Shown here: one piece after another, positions 58,956 to 64,000 of the stretch
Position numbering within the stretch: position 1 is the first letter of the stretch
Layout of the letters: each line of letters starts with the position of its first letter
Assembly: GCA_041390905.1 (NCBI GenBank)
Contig: JAWKPA010000015.1
Span: forward strand, 310,001-374,000
DNA length: 64,000 nt
Direction of reading: 5' to 3'
Origin: JACKCD01 sp041390905
Lineage (GTDB): Bacteria > Chloroflexota > Anaerolineae > Promineifilales > Promineifilaceae
Notes under the pieces: generated by a model
Database searches by the model: none
The model's input: the letters and a program-made list of their open reading frames with translations, nothing else
What the model was told of the DNA's origin: nothing
Translations under genes and position numbers: made by a program

Positions 58956-59372
58956 CTACAAGGTTGTTGCTTGGGGAAACACAGCATAGCCGCGTCTGGC
59001 TAATAAACGGAGTGCTTCAGCCTTTGTCAACATGATTGTTTGGGCTTGCCCCAGCAAAACATGAAGTCTGTCTTGTTCTTCTGGAGCGAGGAGTGCTTGT
59101 TTGTGGCGTTGCGCCAAAGCTTCCAGCTCAACTTGTTGATCCATATCCATCTGGCTGGCAGCAATTTCATGCAGTTTATCATCACTCAATAAAGCCAATG
59201 TTGTTAAATCGGCACGCAATGCTGGGGGAAGGTCTGCTTCCAACTGGGGCAATGACAAGGCAATGGATTAAGCCATGACTTCCTCAAGACTACGCGAGGT
59301 GGCGCGTGCAGTTTCTTGCACTCGTTCGTAGAGGGCTTCAGGCAGCGTGACGGTGACTGTGCGTCCGTTCAT
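58956..59372 (-). pseudogene. Ribbon-helix-helix antitoxin-like gene with one in-frame UAA
   Basis: ATG 59372 starts NGRTVTVTLPEALYERVQ, an RHH-type start, and continues SLEEVMA before TAA (59270-59268). The same frame then gives SIALSLPQLEADLPPALRAD and runs on to a stop at 58956. One C-to-T change (CAA to TAA) would restore a normal protein of about 138 residues. The second half alone could be expressed from ATG 59258. The organisation (antitoxin-like, then HNH nuclease, 2-base gap) is a two-gene module known in cyanobacteria and Chloroflexota. Confidence 0.75.
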
Positions 59373-59508
59373 TAATGATGATTATGCTTGAAAAAGGGAC
59401 CATTATCAACCCCAATGGCTCACAATCAGGCTCAATCAGGGAAATCTGCGTCCCAAAATTCTTTCTCCGACAGCCTGCCAGTGTAGCTTCTCCGTCTGGC
59501 TGACAGAC

Positions 59509-61428
59509 CTATTCCGGCATGTGGCAGCAGTGTGGCGGGCTGGGCGGCACATCCATCGCCGGGCTTTGGCTGAAAAAGCCGCTGGGCTTCAGCCAGAAGC
59601 CGATGGTGGCGACGGGCATCACCGGCCAATCTTCCAGGCGCGGGACATGCGTGTGACCCATCACATACCAAACCACAATATCTGTGTTGTCCACCGAGCG
59701 ATCCCGCGCCGTCCACTGCGGCAGACCATTGCCGCCAGGGGATTGGTAGGGGTAGGCTCCGCCAGGGTATTTTTCGTCAGGGTGATAGGGCGTGACCCAT
59801 AGATGTTTGAACATGTAGCCCGCCCGTTGGCTGATGTAGGCGCTGGGCTGGGCAAAGGGGAGGCTGTTTTCGCCCGGAATGAGCTTGTAGGCAACGGGCT
59901 GCCCGACTTTGTTGAGGCTGTTGGGGTTGGTGATGCTCCAAGTGCGAGCGGCAAAAGGATCAATGAGGCGTTGGGCGGCTTGCTCGTGGCGTAGGGGGGT
60001 GGATTGGGCGTAGAAGGCGTTGCCGTGGGGGTTGGTCTCATCGGCGGGGGCGGCCAGGGTGTCGGTTTCGACGACGGTGTTGTGGGGGCCATCAACGGCC
60101 GTATGCAGCCGCACGCAAAAAAAATGTTGATGGTTGGGGGCATATAAACGGCCGTTCAACCGCGACCCAAACCTCGGCACTTCCCCCTCCACATAGGCGC
60201 CCGTCTGCAAAATCCCCGTCAGCCGCACGTCAAGCTGAATATTGCCATCCTGATAAAAGTTCCAGTAAAAACCGTACTCATAATTGCCCACCGTGGCAAT
60301 AAACGAGACAACCAGCCGCCGCGACCGACGAACGGCCGTTCCCTTCGCCCGCACATCCACATGCTTCCACAACAGGCTGGCATCCTCTTCGTGCAAGCAA
60401 ATGGCATTTTTAATCGTGCGCACCTGCCCAGCCATCGTTACGAGGTCGGCATCAAAATAATAAATTTCGCCCAGGCAGTCGCAGCCCAATTCCAGCGAAT
60501 TTGCCAACATGCCCAGCCCATACTCACCGGCGTCAAAGGCGTTTTTGCGGTATTGCGACAGGCCGGGGTCGCCGTAGGGGACGGTCATTTCGGCCAGGGA
60601 GATGCGGTGGAAGATGGGGCGCAAACGGCCGTTATCCTCATACCCCACCTGATGCAGCACCAACCCCTCCCGATGGTTAAAACTAATCCGAAGCTGCCAC
60701 TTTTGCCAGCGAATCTGCCAGCCATCCACCGTAAAGCTCACCCCCTCCGGCTGGATAATTTCCAGCGGCTTGACATCAGTGCGGCTTGGCAAACCCGTAA
60801 GAAAGTCGGCCGATTCCTGCGGCACTGGCACAGGGGCAAAATCATCCACCCGCACCACCTCCATTTTATTTATGTCAATTAAAACCAGCAGGTTTTCAAT
60901 GGGACGCGCATAAAAATTGTCGCCAATTTGCTCGTTGAGGTAAGGCACGCCGCGACTGAGGCGATGTTTTTCCTCCAATGGGTCGCCGTAGTAGCCAGGC
61001 GCCCAGGGATCCACGCTCACGCGCTCAAAATCGGTGATACCCCGCCGCCGCAGTGCCGCCTGGAATTCGGGGTTGGCCTTGATGACAGCTTCGGCCTCTT
61101 CCATCTCTTCCAGCAGAACGCCAGGCTTTACGCCCGGAATGTGGCTGAGGCTCTCGACCTGATTTTGGTCAAGGTTGGCGATGGCTTCGTAGGTGCGGCT
61201 GGTTTGTTTATCCAGCAAGATGACGAGGGCGCGGCGGGGAAACGGCCGTTTCTCCACCTCATACGCCGCCAACTCCACCTTGTCCGGCTCAATAACCTGC
61301 ATCGAATGAAAGCAAATCCCAGCCGCCACCTCCGGCTGCTGCCGCAACAAAGCCACAATCCGGGTAATCTCGCTGGCTGATAAGGGGTCAAGGGGGTGGG
61401 AAACGGCCGTTTGAGTCATGGTTAGCAT
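59509..61428 (-). CDS. Copper-containing primary amine oxidase
   Basis: A 639-residue copper/topaquinone amine oxidase. Residues about 10-200 are the N2/N3 domains and the large beta-sandwich follows. The tyrosine that becomes topaquinone is in ATVGNYEYGFYW, the catalytic Asp lies upstream in the YFDADLV region, and copper ligands are the HQH pair in APNHQHFFCVRLH and the histidine in YVMGHTHVPRLEDWPVMP. No signal peptide is apparent. It oxidises a primary amine to aldehyde, ammonia and hydrogen peroxide; the amine is unknown. Neighbours RidA and DUF1028 suggest a nitrogen-catabolic pathway. Confidence 0.93.
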   Translation of the reverse strand: MLTMTQTAVSHPLDPLSASEITRIVALLRQQPEVAAGICFHSMQVIEPDKVELAAYEVEKRPFPRRALVILLDKQTSRTYEAIANLDQNQVESLSHIPGVKPGVLLEEMEEAEAVIKANPEFQAALRRRGITDFERVSVDPWAPGYYGDPLEEKHRLSRGVPYLNEQIGDNFYARPIENLLVLIDINKMEVVRVDDFAPVPVPQESADFLTGLPSRTDVKPLEIIQPEGVSFTVDGWQIRWQKWQLRISFNHREGLVLHQVGYEDNGRLRPIFHRISLAEMTVPYGDPGLSQYRKNAFDAGEYGLGMLANSLELGCDCLGEIYYFDADLVTMAGQVRTIKNAICLHEEDASLLWKHVDVRAKGTAVRRSRRLVVSFIATVGNYEYGFYWNFYQDGNIQLDVRLTGILQTGAYVEGEVPRFGSRLNGRLYAPNHQHFFCVRLHTAVDGPHNTVVETDTLAAPADETNPHGNAFYAQSTPLRHEQAAQRLIDPFAARTWSITNPNSLNKVGQPVAYKLIPGENSLPFAQPSAYISQRAGYMFKHLWVTPYHPDEKYPGGAYPYQSPGGNGLPQWTARDRSVDNTDIVVWYVMGHTHVPRLEDWPVMPVATIGFWLKPSGFFSQSPAMDVPPSPPHCCHMPE

Positions 61429-61446
61429 AATTTACACCTCAAAAAT

Positions 61447-61512
61447 TGACGACCGACCACCGACGACCGACCACGTTATTCCGTCGTCGGTCGTCCGTCG
61501 TCCGTCGTCCAT
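61447..61512. repeat. Intergenic hairpin of GACGACCGACCACC units
   Basis: GACGACCGACCACCGACGAC words pair with GTCGTCGGTCGTCCGTCGTC over the loop CACGTTATTCC. It lies between the amine oxidase and DUF1028 genes and shares its word with 15056. Confidence 0.85.
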
Positions 61513-62186
61513 TATTCATCCCCCGGCACACCATAGCTCGGCGCCTCGCGCGGGTCTTTGGCGCGGAGAATGTAGGCCGCCATTTGCGGCTGATACACTT
61601 CCCAAATGGCGCGAAGTTGGGCAATGGGCGCGTCGTGCCAATCCACGCGCAGGTCGGCAATCGGCCAGCTATCCTGGTCACAAACAGTCAGCGCGGCGGA
61701 GCGAACTGGCCCCATTTCGCCCCCCGCCGCCAAACCCGCTTCCAGCGCGGCCAGCAGCCGATCCGCCAAATGCAGGTCGAGCTGGCGGCTGAATTGATCC
61801 ACCATTGCTTGTGGTATGTGGGTGTTTGCCAGCAGGTTGCCTGCGGCAATACAGTTTTCACCAGATGCAGTGGCGTAGATGCCCAGGGTTTGGCTGCCGG
61901 AGTAAACGGCCGTTTCGCCCCCACCATCCAGCACCGCTACCTGCCGATAATCGGGGTAGGGTTCTAAGGTGAGCATATGGGCTAGGGTGGAAACGGCCGT
62001 TGCCCCTGCCGCCATCTGCGCCAACCCCGCCGGCCCCAACGCCGGATTCGTCACATTCTGCGTCAGCACCACCCCCGCCCCCGCCTGCACCCACAGACAC
62101 CGCGCCCCCACACAAGGGCTAGACGTACTAATCACCGCCCCCACCATCCCCGTTCGCCCACACCGGCCAGCCAGAGAAAAAGTCAT
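61512..62186 (-). CDS. DUF1028 family protein (Ntn-hydrolase-like)
   Basis: A 224-residue DUF1028 protein. The N-terminus MTFSLAGRCGRTGMVGAVIS and the glycine-rich GAGVVLTQNVTNPALGPAGL block are typical, and the family is thought to have an Ntn-hydrolase fold. Members often lie beside RidA and amide or amine catabolism genes, as here. It is likely to hydrolyse an amide bond in a small nitrogen compound; that is inference. Two AACGGCCGTT copies are present. Confidence 0.88.
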   Translation of the reverse strand: MTFSLAGRCGRTGMVGAVISTSSPCVGARCLWVQAGAGVVLTQNVTNPALGPAGLAQMAAGATAVSTLAHMLTLEPYPDYRQVAVLDGGGETAVYSGSQTLGIYATASGENCIAAGNLLANTHIPQAMVDQFSRQLDLHLADRLLAALEAGLAAGGEMGPVRSAALTVCDQDSWPIADLRVDWHDAPIAQLRAIWEVYQPQMAAYILRAKDPREAPSYGVPGDE

Positions 62187-62198
62187 GGTTGCTCCTCA

Positions 62199-62275
62199 AA
62201 ATGGGACGCTGATTTACCTGATTCTCCTGATTAGGAGCCTTTTCATCAGGAAAATCAGTTAAATCTGCGTCCTAT
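62199..62275. repeat. Intergenic hairpin of GATTTACCTGATTCTCCTGAT units
   Basis: GGGACGCTGATTTACCTGATT pairs imperfectly with AATCAGTTAAATCTGCGTCC around AGGAGCC and CATCAGG words. It overlaps the last codons of ridA and lies before the DUF1028 gene. Confidence 0.75.
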
Positions 62276-62688
62276 TTTCCATCCTGCGGAATCACCGCCT
62301 CCACATCAATCTCCATCAAATATTCCGGCTTGGCTAAGCCATTGACAATCAGCCCAGTGGAAACGGGGTAAACCCCCTTCAGCCATTTGCCTACCACGCG
62401 GTAAACAGGTTCACGGTAAGCGCGGTCGGTGATGTAGATGGTGATTTTGCAGATGTCTTCCAGCTTGGAGCCAGCTTCTTCCAACAAAATTTTGGTGCAG
62501 GCCATCGCGTTCTCCGCCTGAGCCGCCGCATCGCCAATGCCAACGATATTGCCATCCAAATCCATCGCCGTTTGACCACGCAAAAAGATGTGGTTGCCGG
62601 CAATGACGACCATGCACAAATCATTGTCCAGGTTTTGCTCTGGATAAGCCTCTTTCGTGTTGAATTTACGTAAACGTGTGTGTGTCAT
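62272..62688 (-). CDS. RidA family (YjgF) imine/enamine deaminase
   Basis: A 138-residue RidA/YjgF/UK114-type protein. It has the trimer-forming fold with VVIAGNHIFLRGQTAMDLDG (about 28) and the CKITIYITDRAYREPVYRV block holding the conserved arginine. It hydrolyses reactive enamine or imine intermediates, for instance those from amine oxidation. ATG 62688 overlaps the hydroxylase stop (ATGA), so it is translationally coupled. Together with the amine oxidase it suggests that imines are intermediates. Confidence 0.9.
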   Translation of the reverse strand: MTHTRLRKFNTKEAYPEQNLDNDLCMVVIAGNHIFLRGQTAMDLDGNIVGIGDAAAQAENAMACTKILLEEAGSKLEDICKITIYITDRAYREPVYRVVGKWLKGVYPVSTGLIVNGLAKPEYLMEIDVEAVIPQDGK

Positions 62689-64000
62689 TGGATATTGTCC
62701 GATAGTCCGGCCGCCTGGCGCACAAAGTCCAGGGGGCCATCATAATCAAAATTGCGATAAACGGCCGCTAAATTAGCAAACGGCGGTGACTGGGCAAACA
62801 GGGCAAAAGTCAGCCGATGCCCCGCATAGCTGGAGTTCAGCAGGTCACGGGCAAAGGCCAACAGCTTGCGCCGATCCTCCGCCATCCAGCTTTCATTGAG
62901 CGTGTAATATTTGTCCATCCAGGGCTTTGTTTCAGGATGTTCAAAGGTTGCCACATCGGGCGTAACGCAAATTTGCCCACCGCACAGCTCGCGGGTCATG
63001 TGCATCATCTGCGGCAGATTGGTGAGGGCATGGACGCGGCCAGCCATCAGCAGCGATTGGTTGGGCATGAGCAGGCCGCCAGGGCTGGGCGTGGCGTGGG
63101 TGATGGCCGCCGTCAGATGCGCCCAAATCCCTTCGCGGTAAACGGCCAACTGCGCCAACTTTTCCTGCACCGACGGCACATTTTCCAGCCCCGTTTGCCG
63201 CAGGTTGTGCAAAGCCGTGCCGATGAGCATGTCGGCATAAACCAGAATGCGGTGGACGTAGGGGAAGGCGCTGTAGCGGTGGAGGGTGGCGCGGATGTAG
63301 GTGGCGGCTTTGGTGTGGCGGTAGAAAAGAACGTTTTCCCAGGGAATATGCACGTCGTCGAAGATGATGAGGGTGTCTATTTCGTCGAATTTGTTGGAGA
63401 GGGGGTAGTCGCGGGCGGCGGCGCGGTTGGCAAAACCGGTGCGGCACAGATGTTTCATGCCTGGTGCGCCCATGTCGGCGATGAAGCCGACGGCGTAGTC
63501 GGATAGGGCGTCGTTGCCCCAGTTGGCGATGGTGGGTTTGACGAAGGCCTGGTTGGCGTAGGCAGCGGCCGTTTCAAATTTAGCCCCGCGCACCACAATG
63601 CCGGAATCGGTTTCGCGGACGACGTGGAGGAGCATGTCGGGGTCTTGGTCTTGCGGTTTTTTGGAGCGGTCGCCTTTGGGGTCGGTGTTGGCGGAGACGT
63701 GGAAGGGATCCATGACCAACGCTTTTTGCACATGCCGACGGATGTTTTCGCCAAAGCGGGGGTCTACGCTGTTGAGCACGTCTTGCCCGTCGTAAAGTGA
63801 CCAGACTTCGCCGATGGTTTCATCACCGACGCGGGTGACAACGCCTTTGATGTCGTGCATAACGGCCGTTACCGCCGCAAACTTATCCCACCAATCCTGC
63901 TGCGTATGGGGTGTTTTATAGAACGTCGTATTGCGCTCCCCCGTCTCTGGGTCAGTGTAGGACAACAACTCCTTGGTGGCCGCTTCGTGCTGCATGTCAT
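62685..64000 (-). CDS. 4-hydroxyphenylacetate 3-monooxygenase (HpaB) family, C-terminal part
   Basis: The frame is open to the last base, so the gene begins beyond the window. The visible 437 residues match the HpaB/4-hydroxybutyryl-CoA-dehydratase-like flavoprotein fold. YDMQHEAATKELLSY and PETGERNTTFYK lie near the end of the N-terminal domain. FIIFDDVHIPWENVLFYRH-like text and the VTPDVATFEHPETKPWMDKY segment near the C-terminus are typical. These enzymes hydroxylate phenols with reduced FAD, or act on CoA esters without oxygen. No reductase (HpaC) is in the window. It is probably the first of four genes in a nitrogen/aromatic catabolic operon. Confidence 0.85.
   Translation of the reverse strand, partial: DMQHEAATKELLSYTDPETGERNTTFYKTPHTQQDWWDKFAAVTAVMHDIKGVVTRVGDETIGEVWSLYDGQDVLNSVDPRFGENIRRHVQKALVMDPFHVSANTDPKGDRSKKPQDQDPDMLLHVVRETDSGIVVRGAKFETAAAYANQAFVKPTIANWGNDALSDYAVGFIADMGAPGMKHLCRTGFANRAAARDYPLSNKFDEIDTLIIFDDVHIPWENVLFYRHTKAATYIRATLHRYSAFPYVHRILVYADMLIGTALHNLRQTGLENVPSVQEKLAQLAVYREGIWAHLTAAITHATPSPGGLLMPNQSLLMAGRVHALTNLPQMMHMTRELCGGQICVTPDVATFEHPETKPWMDKYYTLNESWMAEDRRKLLAFARDLLNSSYAGHRLTFALFAQSPPFANLAAVYRNFDYDGPLDFVRQAAGLSDNIQ

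Larger units (their letters stand above)
367..63870. repeat. Dispersed palindrome AACGGCCGTT, about 60 copies
   Basis: The perfect 10-base palindrome AACGGCCGTT, often extended to AAACGGCCGTTT, is scattered across the window. By eye I counted about 60 exact copies and a dozen one-mismatch copies. Example starts are 367, 2559, 2799, 3042, 5603, 9238, 12764, 16219, 27061, 30710, 41896, 48538, 49057, 61402 and 63861. An equal-base random sequence of this length would hold well under one. Nearly all copies lie inside genes on either strand and are read in all three frames, giving Thr-Ala-Val, Asn-Gly-Arg or Arg-Pro-Phe/Leu in otherwise unrelated proteins. They thin out in ilvD, leuA, cimA and the peptide transporter genes. 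The behaviour resembles the cyanobacterial HIP1 octamer but the sequence is different. Confidence 0.95.

Overview
The window looks like a free-living, non-pathogenic Chloroflexota chromosome (Anaerolineae or Caldilineae type is my best guess). The evidence is moderate-to-high GC, a solute-binding lipoprotein with the repeated VEVTRVVTE spacer typical of that phylum, many small toxin-antitoxin-like modules, and branched-chain amino acid genes spread over a long run. No rRNA, tRNA, CRISPR array, phage or insertion sequence was seen. Both ends cut a gene: a glycosyltransferase at the left and an HpaB-type flavin hydroxylase at the right. LAYOUT. 1-4000: end of an exopolysaccharide cluster (GT4 glycosyltransferase, polyprenyl glycosylphosphotransferase, O-antigen-ligase-like polymerase) and an SCP2-like protein. 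4192-9802: ATP-grasp enzyme, zinc-ribbon P-loop kinase, SRPBCC membrane protein, class I aminotransferase, and an ECF sigma factor fused to a bifunctional-nuclease (DUF151) domain. 9820-13732 (minus): HepT-like protein, ilvD, two tiny uncharacterised genes and leuB, mostly translationally coupled. 13854-19541: GcvT-like protein, phytanoyl-CoA dioxygenase, enoyl-CoA hydratase, UGT-type glycosyltransferase, a membrane protein and a decayed thiolase. 19996-23738 (minus): a monooxygenase-like/NUDIX fusion, a MaoC-type dehydratase, a membrane protein, YbaK and MazEF. 23874-38186 (minus): cimA, leuD, leuC, leuA, ilvC, ilvN and ilvB, interrupted by a GH13 glucosidase, a class V aminotransferase, a BrnT/XRE pair and others. 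38893-43459: PucR-like regulator, hybrid histidine kinase and OmpR-type regulator. 43651-46905: pyruvate dehydrogenase-type E2, E1 beta and E1 alpha; 47204: thrB; 48227: rRNA methyltransferase. 49911-58401: a murein-peptide uptake and breakdown operon comparable to Bacillus dpp/ykf. 58540-59372: a dead antitoxin/HNH pair. 59509-64000 (minus): HpaB-type hydroxylase, RidA, DUF1028 protein and copper amine oxidase. HOW THE GENES WORK TOGETHER. Together ilvBNCD, leuABCD and cimA make valine, leucine and isoleucine, the last by the citramalate route, since no threonine deaminase is present here. Upstream of ilvB I find what appears to be a complete ribosome-mediated attenuator. It has a sigma-70-type promoter, a 29-codon leader peptide packed with Leu, Val and Ile codons, an antiterminator strand that overlaps the leader stop codon, and two successive intrinsic terminators. 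GENOME-SCALE STRUCTURE. The decamer palindrome AACGGCCGTT occurs about 60 times (counted by eye), almost always inside genes and in all reading frames. At most copies the strand composition switches abruptly from purine/G-rich to pyrimidine/C-rich. Separately, many intergenic gaps hold self-complementary hairpins built from short imperfect tandem words; each gap has its own word but all share one architecture.
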